Source: UBA5868 sp964482025 (GTDB lineage: Bacteria > Pseudomonadota > Gammaproteobacteria > Pseudomonadales > Cellvibrionaceae). Taken from it: a stretch of 6,636 bases of DNA. This document shows, piece after piece, positions 1 through 5,878 of this stretch. Every line of letters starts with the position of its first letter. Position 1 is the first letter of the stretch. Both the position numbers and the translations under genes were made by a program. The notes below the pieces were generated by a model. The model did not search any database. It saw only the letters and a list, made by a program, of their open reading frames with translations, and was not told the DNA's origin. Where the stretch lies: contig CAYZVN010000118.1 of the NCBI GenBank assembly GCA_964482025.1, forward strand, positions 1-6,636. The letters run 5' to 3'.

Positions 1-2
1 AC

Positions 3-83
3 CGCGAACTGCGCATCGCCAACGAAAAAAATAAAGTGACCACCACCGACTTCGGCATTCAACAGTTAGGGGATGAGGACTGA
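3..83 (+). CDS. C-terminal end of an unidentified protein (partial)
   Basis: This is the only plus-strand frame open from the window edge. It gives 26 codons and then TGA at 81-83; the other two forward frames stop within about 40 bases. The visible tail begins RELRIANEKNK and ends FGIQQLGDED. It is polar and highly charged, with no membrane segment and no motif I recognise, so no function is assigned. The gene runs convergently toward the CotH-type lipoprotein gene, with 177 bases between the two stop codons. That the frame is coding is inferred from its openness to the edge and its ordinary codon use. So short a fragment could be a chance open frame. Confidence 0.55.
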   Translation, partial: RELRIANEKNKVTTTDFGIQQLGDED

Positions 84-103
84 GTGTTTTGGGCCAATGC
101 TGT

Positions 104-120
104 GGGCAGCGCGGCTGCTC
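104..120 (+). terminator. Weak hairpin after the partial plus-strand gene
   Basis: A seven-pair stem, GGGCAGC (104-110) with GCTGCTC (114-120), includes one G-T pair and closes a three-base GCG loop about 20 bases after the stop codon at 83. No T-run follows directly; the nearest is near 150-156. It may help end or protect the plus-strand transcript, but it is not a canonical intrinsic terminator. The rest of 84-197 shows nothing else I can name. Confidence 0.25.
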
Positions 121-197
121 AATTATGCGTTGGCAAAGAATTAAATCGAGACGTTTTTACTACCTCCCACCGGCACAAATTACAGACTCTTACGCAC

Positions 198-227
198 AAA
201 AAAACCGGCAAGGACGAACCTTGCCGG
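198..227 (-). terminator. Rho-independent terminator of the CotH-type lipoprotein gene
   Basis: A perfect nine-pair stem is formed by CCGGCAAGG (205-213) and CCTTGCCGG (219-227), with a five-base loop at 214-218. Read on the minus strand, the stem is followed at once by seven T residues (complement of 198-204). This is the textbook intrinsic terminator layout. It lies about 35 bases after the TAA of the lipoprotein gene. On the plus strand no T-run follows the stem, so it works mainly for the minus-strand gene, although the hairpin could also slow convergent transcription. Confidence 0.9.
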
Positions 228-260
228 GGTGCAACGGAGTTACTAGGTGCCTGAAAGTGC

Positions 261-2717
261 TTACATAGGTGGACAGGAGCCGGCGGTGCCGCCACCGTTC
301 GTGGATGGCAGTTCGCCGTTGAGTTGACGGAGGATGTTGCTGGACTTTTGGGTAATAAAGTTCAGCAAGCCAGGATCGGGTCCGTAGATGTTGGCGCCTC
401 GACCACCGCTCCGGTCACTGTTGGCCGGCAGGCCCTCTTCCAGCGATAAGCGAAATTCGTCATAGGTAAAGAACTTGGTGGGGTCGTTGCGTACATAGGG
501 GTCGATTAGACTGGCCAAGCTCTGAATTTTCTCGCGCATAACCTGCGGGTTGTAATAGGTGTCGATCAGGCGACGTAGCTCCTGGCGATAGCGCTCACGC
601 AACTGTGCATCCTTGAGAATGACATCGAGCATCGGACGCTCGGGATTGGCGTCGTGGATGGGGTTATCGATAACGTGGTTGACGATTTTGCACTGATGCT
701 CCACCGGCTGGCCACCAAAGCCACCGAAACCACCGCCGCCAAAGCCGCCACCACCGAAGCCACCACCGAAGCCACCGCCGCCGAAGCCACCTCCGCCAAA
801 GCCACCGCCGCCGAAGCCGCCACCACCGAAGCCGCCTCCGCCGAAACCACTGCCCAGATCGGGTGCCGGTCCATCGCCCCACAGGCCGAATGCCAAGTTA
901 AAGTCCCAGGGTAGATAGGTGAATAGATTTTTGCTGCGCTCTTCATACAAGTAGAAGTTATTGGCGGTGCCGCCGTTGGGGCTGTCCAAATTGCCGGTGA
1001 GCACCAGCGCGGCGAGATAGCGGATGGTGAGGTCGACATCCACTCGCGAGCGCGCCAGTTGCGGGTCGCCCGAGTTGATGTCTTGGATAAAGCGCACCAG
1101 GGCCGCCCCTTCTTCCGGCGTGCCTTTGGTGGCGGAGTTGGTTTTCAGCCGCAGGCCGTCGCTGTAGTTGGCGTAAGACGTACCGTTAAACGTCAGGCGC
1201 TGCAGCAGCTCGCCTTTGTAGAGGTCACCTTTGTTGTCGGCATCTTCGGGAAAATTCTTTTCGATAAATTCCGTGTCGATCATTTCGATCATCTGGTAGA
1301 GACCCAGGTGCTCACCCGCCACGTAGAGATCCACATAGGAGATTTCCGGCGCCGGCACCCCAGCGTCGCGCATCAGATCGTAGGACAGCAAATCGCGCAT
1401 AAACGATGGGTCAGAGAAACTTTGGTTAAACACCAGCTTTTTCATGCCCATAAACTTCTGGTCGACATATTCGTTCATGTCCACCTTAAAGCCGAAGCGT
1501 TTGGAGCCTTGCGGGATGGACATAAGCGAGCCCTGACCCTTCACGCGAAAACCGACATTGCTGATCTTGGCGCCGTTGAGCTCGAAATCCGCCGAGTGGT
1601 AAACCTCTTCCCGGGAATTCACTATGTTTTGCCAAGTCGCTGGATCTATCTCGATGCGTGCGGTAAACACTTCATCGCGGGTAAACAATACGTAGGGGAC
1701 GTTGGGCTCGCCCGGCGTGGGGTAGAGCACTTCCCAGGTGCTGCTGTTATCGCTGAGACGGCCATAGCTGCGGCCGTTTTTGCTCTCATCCCGCCCCCAA
1801 ACCACATAGTCCACCTCCTCGTCGCCACGGAACAGCGACACGGAGTCTTCACGTCCCAAACCAAACGTTACATGGGGTGTACCGTCGGTCGGTGCATTGC
1901 CACCGGCGAGCACTACCACCCGTTCACCGGGATTGACGGTGATATTGGGCAAGCTCTCCAGCGGGTTTTTATCGTCGGTCAGGCGGAAGTCGGCCAAGTT
2001 GACGGGGGCCGTACCGGTATTCACCAGCTCGATCCAGTCCGAGCTGTCGTAAAAGGTGGGACGATCCGATTGCGCCACCACTTCGCTGATGCGCAATGGC
2101 GAGTTGCCAGTGGGGTTGCCGCGTACCACTTGGGGCAGGTCGTCACTGGGCAGGCGGTTGGCCGCGCCGGGGGTGGGTTCCAATTGTTGCGCGGTACCGT
2201 TATAGAGCCCGAAGCTAGCGCCTTCCGGCGCGTCTCCACTGGCCCAAACCAGGCTGCTGATGAGCTGATCACCCAGATACAAGCTGACCAAGTCTGCGCT
2301 GCCCAACTTAAAGGGCACGGACGGACTCGGCGGGTTGGGATCATCTTTGTCGGCGGCGGCAACGACCAGGTATTGGCCGGGCGCTAAGGTGATGGAGGGC
2401 AGTGGGGCCGGCTCGTCGGCATCGTCTGCCAGGCTGTAGGCCCCCAGGTCAACCGGGATATTGCCGGCGTTGTACAGCTCGATCCAGTCGTTGCCGGCGA
2501 GATAGTCGGGAGTAGCGGACTTGGCGACAATTTCGTTGACCACCAACCTCGCTAAGCCGTCTCCACCACCCGAGCTGGATGAGCTCGAACTGCTGGAAGA
2601 GGATGACGAAGACGAGCTGGAGCTGGACGCGTCCGAGCCGGACGAACTGCCCGCCCCTCCGCAGCCAGTGAGTACTGCCAACGCCAGTAGCGCGGGCAAG
2701 GTAAAGGGGGTGCGCAT
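261..2717 (-). CDS. Secreted lipoprotein with two lamin-tail domains and a CotH-type kinase domain
   Basis: This 818-residue protein starts at the ATG at 2717. The start is chosen because a lipoprotein signal begins there (hydrophobic stretch, lipobox LTGC, lipidated Cys19) and AGAGAGG lies 4 bases upstream. A longer frame to 2819 would add 34 polar residues and bury the signal. Domain order: Ser tract 31-49; LTD-like beta domain about 58-188 (NEIVAK, DWIELYN, PTPGAANR); a second about 208-340 (SEVVAQ, DWIELVN, PTPGEPN); CotH domain about 350-770. Kinase signs are RVKGQGS (K393), GFKVDMNEY (K411), GNLDSPNGG (D578, candidate catalytic) and PWDFN (D605, candidate metal-binding). A Gly/Phe tract (622-669) splits the domain before the conserved helical C-terminal part. 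Bacillus CotH is an atypical kinase that phosphorylates spore-coat proteins. Here an envelope or surface protein kinase role is inferred; the substrate is unknown. Apart from Cys19, the only cysteines in the mature protein are C676 and C815. It appears to be transcribed alone. Confidence 0.9.
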   Translation of the reverse strand: MRTPFTLPALLALAVLTGCGGAGSSSGSDASSSSSSSSSSSSSSSSSSSGGGDGLARLVVNEIVAKSATPDYLAGNDWIELYNAGNIPVDLGAYSLADDADEPAPLPSITLAPGQYLVVAAADKDDPNPPSPSVPFKLGSADLVSLYLGDQLISSLVWASGDAPEGASFGLYNGTAQQLEPTPGAANRLPSDDLPQVVRGNPTGNSPLRISEVVAQSDRPTFYDSSDWIELVNTGTAPVNLADFRLTDDKNPLESLPNITVNPGERVVVLAGGNAPTDGTPHVTFGLGREDSVSLFRGDEEVDYVVWGRDESKNGRSYGRLSDNSSTWEVLYPTPGEPNVPYVLFTRDEVFTARIEIDPATWQNIVNSREEVYHSADFELNGAKISNVGFRVKGQGSLMSIPQGSKRFGFKVDMNEYVDQKFMGMKKLVFNQSFSDPSFMRDLLSYDLMRDAGVPAPEISYVDLYVAGEHLGLYQMIEMIDTEFIEKNFPEDADNKGDLYKGELLQRLTFNGTSYANYSDGLRLKTNSATKGTPEEGAALVRFIQDINSGDPQLARSRVDVDLTIRYLAALVLTGNLDSPNGGTANNFYLYEERSKNLFTYLPWDFNLAFGLWGDGPAPDLGSGFGGGGFGGGGFGGGGFGGGGFGGGGFGGGFGGGGFGGGGFGGFGGQPVEHQCKIVNHVIDNPIHDANPERPMLDVILKDAQLRERYRQELRRLIDTYYNPQVMREKIQSLASLIDPYVRNDPTKFFTYDEFRLSLEEGLPANSDRSGGRGANIYGPDPGLLNFITQKSSNILRQLNGELPSTNGGGTAGSCPPM
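711..854 (-). repeat. In-frame 15-bp tandem repeat encoding GGGGF units
   Basis: These 144 bases of the CotH-type gene encode 48 residues (622-669) made almost only of glycine with ten phenylalanines. Read N to C there are five GGGG spacers, one GGG, two GGGG and one GG between successive Phe codons, so the basic unit is 15 bases. Gly codons are mostly GGC and GGT with a few GGA, and Phe alternates between TTC and TTT, so the copies are not identical. The tract lies just after the PWDFN metal-binding motif. Glycine-rich stretches at this point are known in other CotH-family proteins. Copy number could vary by slippage. The single GGG and GG units look like unit-shortening events. Confidence 0.95.
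2571..2627 (-). repeat. Polyserine linker tract (19 consecutive Ser codons)
   Basis: Nineteen Ser codons in a row (residues 31-49) follow a short SSSGSDA stretch after the lipidated cysteine. All six Ser codons occur in this stretch and the lead-in (TCC, TCG, TCA, TCT, AGC, AGT). The tract is therefore not a pure triplet expansion, and the amino acids, not the DNA repeat, seem to be preserved. Such linkers are typical of secreted multidomain proteins of Cellvibrionales. Here it probably spaces the LTD and kinase domains away from the membrane anchor. Confidence 0.9.
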
Positions 2718-2721
2718 ATAA

Positions 2722-2728
2722 CCTCTCT
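2722..2728 (-). promoter_or_regulatory. Ribosome binding site of the CotH-type gene
   Basis: On the minus strand AGAGAGG stands four bases before the ATG at 2717. It is the best Shine-Dalgarno match near the 5' end. Together with the lipoprotein signal directly downstream, it fixes the start at 2717 instead of the upstream ATG at 2819. Confidence 0.7.
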
Positions 2729-2760
2729 TGTGTCCTTGGGGACCTCTTATGGGAGTCTCT

Positions 2761-2788
2761 GCCGTGCCCCGGAATTGCCGATCACGGC
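2761..2788 (-). repeat. Inverted repeat in the leader of the CotH-type gene
   Basis: GCCGTG (2761-2766) and CACGGC (2783-2788) are perfect six-base inverted arms around a 16-base GC-rich centre that can add a few more pairs. It lies 44-71 bases upstream of the start codon, probably inside the transcribed leader. It has no T-run and is not a terminator. It could be an RNA stem or an operator; I do not recognise it as a known riboswitch. Confidence 0.35.
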
Positions 2789-2826
2789 GAAAGTTCGTAT
2801 GTGGGAAATTAACACCCAAATACGGC

Positions 2827-2857
2827 CTTATATGTGCAGGAGGTCAAGGTTTGGCAA
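2827..2857 (-). promoter_or_regulatory. Possible sigma70 promoter of the CotH-type gene
   Basis: Minus strand: TTGCCA (complement of 2852-2857, five of six to the -35 consensus) and TATAAG (complement of 2827-2832, five of six to the -10 consensus), separated by 19 bases. The spacing is longer than the ideal 17, which would fit a promoter helped by an activator. The leader would be about 100 bases. Other TTGAC hexamers nearby have poorer -10 partners, so the exact choice is uncertain. Confidence 0.35.
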
Positions 2858-2877
2858 CTTAGTCAAGAATTTGTCAA
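2842..2877 (-). repeat. Four TTGNC direct repeats at about one-helical-turn spacing
   Basis: Read on the minus strand, the 36 bases hold TTGACA (2877-2872), TTGACT (2866-2861), TTGCCA (2857-2852) and TTGACC (2847-2842). The starts are 11, 9 and 10 bases apart, so all copies face the same side of the DNA. They sit upstream of, and overlap, the putative -35 of the CotH-type gene. The layout resembles the tandem half-sites used by OmpR/PhoB-type response regulators. No regulator is identified. Confidence 0.5.
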
Positions 2878-2940
2878 AAAAACAGCAACAAATGTGAGGA
2901 AAAAGGCAAGTGCCAGAGAGTCAGCAATCGCGGGTGGCGC

Positions 2941-3903
2941 TTAAACCGACCGGTAGGCCGCATCCAGCTCTGCGCGAATCGCCTCCGCATAGGCAGCGGC
3001 GGTCCACAGCTTGCGACCGCTGCTCTGCGAGTGGATGGTGATGCAATGGGCTTGCTGCTGCCGGATCAGGTCGGCAAAGCGCTGGGTAAGGTGGGCGATG
3101 TCGCGGGCATCGAACAGGTAGCCCATGATGTCGGCGCTACGCCAATCCACGGGCTGCGCCTGGTGATGACGTAAAAACTGCTTGTAGAGGCCAAATTCCG
3201 ACCAGCGTCGCGGCGGCTGTTGCACCAAGGTGAGCCACCAGGGCTGACGGTAGCGCTGCTCTAGCCACGTGAGCATGGCGCGCACCGAGGGGGCGTGCAG
3301 TACAAACGGGGTGTCGTAGTAGCCATCGTACGTCGTCCCTAACGTGAAAGGGTCGCCGAAGAGTTGACTGGCGGTCTGCTGCCAGTGCAGAACTTTGCCG
3401 CGCAAACCGGCGGCCGGCCGCTCGTCGCGGTAGCACAGGATGTGTCCCGGCTGGAGGAAATCCGCAGCGCTGGCATGGGGAGTGACGATCACGTCCGAGT
3501 CCATCACCACGACCGTATCCACGGTACTGGCGGCGGCAAAAGCCAGTTTGGTGAGCTGCTGAGTGTGCCATCCGGTGTAGCGAACCCAGTTGGGACAGCC
3601 CGTGTGGCGAACGAGACTGCCCGCAACGCGAGTGGCGCGGCGGCCGAGGCGCCGCTGCCAAACTCGTGCGCCATTGCGGTGGCTCTCGACTTCACCGGGC
3701 AGTATGTCGGCCGATGAATGCAGATGAGTGCGCGCATCGGCGAAGCCTTGGAAAAGGGGTAAGTCTTCGTGCTGCACCACCACGTGATGGGGTATCTGCG
3801 CCAGGGACGACAACCCCAAGGAATGGTGCAGCAGGGCGAAGTGATCGCGGTCGGCGGACCATGTCACGGTAAGCACTGTCAGGTCCGGCGCGCCTGCAGT
3901 CAC
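2941..3903 (-). CDS. DUF6492-like putative glycosyltransferase, last gene of the operon
   Basis: This 320-residue soluble-looking protein has no signal peptide or membrane segment. It starts with GTG at 3903, preceded by GGGAG at a 6-base spacing. The start lies only 2 bases after the TAA of the gene before it, which implies translational coupling. A first beta strand (LTVLTVTWSAD) is followed by WHTQQLTKL (112-120) and then VVVMDSDV (131-138), whose DSD (135-137) fits the metal/nucleotide-sugar motif of GT-A enzymes. Later landmarks are YYDTPFVLHAPSV (195-207), WSEFGLYKQFL (234-244) and HSQSSG (291-296), the pattern I associate with DUF6492. Members are predicted to be glycosyltransferases, but no reaction is established to my knowledge. 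From the operon and adjacent kdkA I infer a role in a cell-surface glycan, perhaps the lipopolysaccharide core. Donor and acceptor are unknown. No convincing intrinsic terminator follows the TAA at 2941-2943. Confidence 0.85.
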   Translation of the reverse strand: MTAGAPDLTVLTVTWSADRDHFALLHHSLGLSSLAQIPHHVVVQHEDLPLFQGFADARTHLHSSADILPGEVESHRNGARVWQRRLGRRATRVAGSLVRHTGCPNWVRYTGWHTQQLTKLAFAAASTVDTVVVMDSDVIVTPHASAADFLQPGHILCYRDERPAAGLRGKVLHWQQTASQLFGDPFTLGTTYDGYYDTPFVLHAPSVRAMLTWLEQRYRQPWWLTLVQQPPRRWSEFGLYKQFLRHHQAQPVDWRSADIMGYLFDARDIAHLTQRFADLIRQQQAHCITIHSQSSGRKLWTAAAYAEAIRAELDAAYRSV

Positions 3904-3905
3904 AC

Positions 3906-4820
3906 TTATCTCCCTAAGAGTTTGCGCAGCTTCACTTCCACGCTGTTAAGCAACTTGAGCGGCGCGCTGCCTTGCAAAGGGTAGTAAATCCACGGCTGCG
4001 GGATGGATCCGTTGCGAACCTGGAGAAAGTCTTCCGCATAGGGTATTTGCGTATCCGCTCGCGCAATAAAGGCTTGATTCTCCGCCGGAGCCATACAGGT
4101 CAGCGGATAAAATCCGCTGCGTCGCCGTTGTTGCGCCACGCGCAGTGCCAAAGTTGCCGCCTTGCCGCGAAACGCCGGTACATTGGGCAACCAGGCGGCG
4201 AAAGGGTCGCGCCAATAGGCCATCTGCGCCAGACGCTCACGCGCTTGACGCTCGTTGCCGCCTTCGCGCTGGACAAACTGCCAGCCGACGGCGCGCAGAT
4301 CACCGACCCGAAACAAGCAGATATCCGAATAAAACGCGCCGGCGCTGTTTTTAAAGCGATCCACATAGTAAACCCGCCGCTCTGGGTCATATCGGGTAAT
4401 GGGGTCATCTTTTGTGCGGTTGCAGCCGCGCAGAAACGCCGGCTGGATAAAGCTGGGCCGATCACTGTGGCGAAAAAACGCGGCCAAACGCTCGATATCC
4501 TCTTGCCCCAGTGGCCGCACCAGTTGCGTATCGTCTTGTAGAAAACACACCAGCTCATCATCTGCCGACCGGGCAAATGCGGTCTGCATATTGGCGTAGA
4601 GACCGCCGTGCTTACTCTGCTCCCCGCCTTGCGCCTCGGGATAACACACCTGGTGGCGCTGCGATGCCTCGGCGAGCACGCGGCGGGTTTCCGGGTCGAT
4701 GGAATGGTCATCGAAAATTCGTATGGCGCAGGTGGGGGCGCATTGCTCGATGGACGCGATGCAGTTTTTCAGGAACTCCCCACGATTGTAAGAAAACACC
4801 CAAAAAACAAGTTGGTTCAC
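3906..4820 (-). CDS. GT2-like (GT-A fold) glycosyltransferase, middle gene of the operon
   Basis: This is a 304-residue protein with a GTG start at 4820. The frame stays open to 5261, but the part upstream is an out-of-frame shadow of the preceding gene. Recognisable protein begins MNQLVFWVFSYNRGEFL, and AAAGG lies 8 bases before the GTG. The family pattern is clear: VFSYNRGEFLKNCIASIE (8-25) as the first strand and helix of the nucleotide-sugar fold, IRIFDDHS (33-40) with the acidic pair after strand 2, and LVCFLQDDTQL (90-100) where D96-D97 fit the DXD site that holds the metal and donor phosphates. The C-terminal half (GNERQARERLAQMAYWRDPFAAWLP region, 188-212) probably binds the acceptor and is not diagnostic. 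There is no signal peptide or transmembrane helix, so cytoplasmic action at the inner membrane face is likely. Gaps are 4 bases to the gene before and 2 to the gene after. The sugar specificity cannot be told. Confidence 0.85.
   Translation of the reverse strand: MNQLVFWVFSYNRGEFLKNCIASIEQCAPTCAIRIFDDHSIDPETRRVLAEASQRHQVCYPEAQGGEQSKHGGLYANMQTAFARSADDELVCFLQDDTQLVRPLGQEDIERLAAFFRHSDRPSFIQPAFLRGCNRTKDDPITRYDPERRVYYVDRFKNSAGAFYSDICLFRVGDLRAVGWQFVQREGGNERQARERLAQMAYWRDPFAAWLPNVPAFRGKAATLALRVAQQRRRSGFYPLTCMAPAENQAFIARADTQIPYAEDFLQVRNGSIPQPWIYYPLQGSAPLKLLNSVEVKLRKLLGR
3910..3914 (-). promoter_or_regulatory. Ribosome binding site of the DUF6492-like gene
   Basis: GGGAG on the minus strand stands six bases before the GTG at 3903 and lies within the last codons of the preceding gene. 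It supports the GTG start and coupled translation of the two genes. Confidence 0.7.
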
Positions 4821-4824
4821 GGTA

Positions 4825-5733
4825 TCAACCTTTGATTTTCGCCACGGTGCGCCGCAGCCAACTGCGCACCCCCGTGTTGAGGGCGCTACCGGTGTAGCGG
4901 CCTTTAAACACATGGCGGATGCGGTATACCCCCGGAATATCCAGCGGTGTGCCCTGGGTGCGCAGCAACCAGCGGAACGCCCGGTCCTCGTAGGCTTTGC
5001 ACCAGGTTTCCGAAGGGCGCTGGTAATAGGTAAGCGCGGCGCAATAGCCACAGGCGCGGGCCACATCGCCGTGGGTAATCTGCAGCGGGCCAGTGGCGCG
5101 GGTGCGGTGGAATTCGTCAAAGTGGCTGGTATCCACATCCACCACGCTGAGGTTTTGCCAGTCGATGGTGAGCATGGGGTCTTCGTTGCTGAGCAGAGAA
5201 GTACAGCGTTCGACGCGCGGATAGACCAAAACATCGCGACGCCCCTGCAGCACCTTGGCAAGTTCGTCGAGGCAGTTGTCGCGGAACATCAAGTCGCAGT
5301 CGGTAAACCACACCCAGTCGGCCCTGCTGTTGAGCGCGGCCTGGTTGCGCCCGATGGCGCGGCGGAACAGTGCCTGGCGAGGCAGCTCGCACCAGTTCCA
5401 GTGCACGTTGGGTACTTGAAGGGTGGCAAAAAAATTCAGCAAGTCGACGGTGCGCTGATCTTCGCGGCAGTAATAGACCGTCATGGTGACCTGAGCATTT
5501 TGCGGGGGGAAGCGCACCAGTGAGCTGAGTTGGTAAATCAAGAAGTGGGCGTACTGCCAGCAATGGCTGACGATTTCGATATGCAAAGTCCCGGTTTTCG
5601 CCGCCCTTTCGCTTGTCGGCGGAATGTCCTTTAAAAACCAGCGCGCCGGAATCCAGCCGCCGGCCGCGAAGCGCAAAAAACGGCCCACCAAAGGGTGGTA
5701 CCAGCGGTCGGGTGGAACCGAAAATTGCGTCAT
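4825..5733 (-). CDS. GT-A-like glycosyltransferase, first gene of the operon
   Basis: This is a 302-residue protein from the ATG at 5733 (MTQFSVPPDRWYHP). The frame is open to 5895, but the next ATG upstream (5790) falls inside the predicted -10 box, so it would not be on the transcript. The ribosome binding site before 5733 is weak. Features: HIEIVSHCWQYAHFL (51-65) as the first strand; IGRNQAALNSRADWVWFTDCDLMF (about 127-150) with GRN and DCD (145-147), the classic 'named donor pocket then DXD' layout of GT2-type enzymes; and WCKAYEDRAF (244-253), where E249-D250 match the acidic pair often used as catalytic base. The C terminus is basic (RSWLRRTVAKIKG), which may favour contact with the inner membrane. 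It is probably a cytoplasmic transferase for a surface glycan, given kdkA next door. Exact family, donor and acceptor are not recognisable. It leads an operon of three transferase-type genes. Confidence 0.85.
   Translation of the reverse strand: MTQFSVPPDRWYHPLVGRFLRFAAGGWIPARWFLKDIPPTSERAAKTGTLHIEIVSHCWQYAHFLIYQLSSLVRFPPQNAQVTMTVYYCREDQRTVDLLNFFATLQVPNVHWNWCELPRQALFRRAIGRNQAALNSRADWVWFTDCDLMFRDNCLDELAKVLQGRRDVLVYPRVERCTSLLSNEDPMLTIDWQNLSVVDVDTSHFDEFHRTRATGPLQITHGDVARACGYCAALTYYQRPSETWCKAYEDRAFRWLLRTQGTPLDIPGVYRIRHVFKGRYTGSALNTGVRSWLRRTVAKIKG
4829..4833 (-). promoter_or_regulatory. Ribosome binding site deciding the GTG start of the GT2-like gene
   Basis: AAAGG on the minus strand stands eight bases before the GTG at 4820 and overlaps the last codons of the preceding gene. 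No ATG occurs in frame near the start of the conserved fold, so this site and the fold boundary choose the GTG. Confidence 0.65.
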
Positions 5734-5777
5734 AGGATCTGCTCGGGGATGCGTGGGCGGCAAATGGGAATGCGAAG

Positions 5778-5806
5778 TTGTGGCCGGCATAATACCCAAG
5801 TAAAAT
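5778..5806 (+). promoter_or_regulatory. Possible sigma70 promoter of kdkA
   Basis: Plus strand: TTGTGG (5778-5783, three of six, with the important TTG present), 17 bases, then TAAAAT (5801-5806, five of six to TATAAT). Transcription would start near 5813 and give a leader of about 66 bases before the ATG at 5879. It shares most of its bases with the minus-strand promoter at 5789-5817. Confidence 0.4.
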
Positions 5807-5817
5807 CCGCCCCTCAA
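5789..5817 (-). promoter_or_regulatory. Sigma70-like promoter of the three-gene glycosyltransferase operon
   Basis: Minus strand: TTGAGG (complement of 5812-5817, four of six), an ideal 17-base spacer, and TATTAT (complement of 5789-5794, five of six). Transcription would begin near 5782, leaving about 49 bases before the ATG at 5733. This is the best-formed promoter in the window and supports the start at 5733 over the ATG at 5790. Confidence 0.6.
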
Positions 5818-5878
5818 TCGAATGGCGGGCTGCAATGTTCCGGCATTCAGCGATTTCTCGCCGGCGCCCGCCCTACTT

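Noticed and set aside
711..854. Possible CRISPR array or noncoding satellite
   Set aside because: The 15-base units stay in the reading frame of the CotH gene, have no spacers, and encode clean GGGGF units.
1059..2387. 442-codon open frame on the plus strand
   Set aside because: It is antisense to the well-supported LTD/CotH gene, has no ribosome site or recognisable domain, and its Val/His/Ala-rich composition is that of a shadow frame in GC-rich DNA.
2718..2819. 34-residue N-terminal extension of the CotH-type protein (ATG at 2819)
   Set aside because: It would place a polar, Arg-rich stretch before a clear lipoprotein signal. The good ribosome binding site and lipobox spacing fit the ATG at 2717, and the extension overlaps the leader region.
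2893..2913. Possible terminator for the glycosyltransferase operon (GGCACTTGCC followed by five T on the minus strand)
   Set aside because: The stem would be only three or four pairs with a tiny loop, too weak for an intrinsic terminator. The end of this operon transcript remains unassigned.
4821..5261. N-terminal 147-codon extension of the GT2-like gene
   Set aside because: It lies in another frame of the first operon gene, whose own frame carries the DXD and ED motifs. The recognisable fold begins only at the GTG at 4820.
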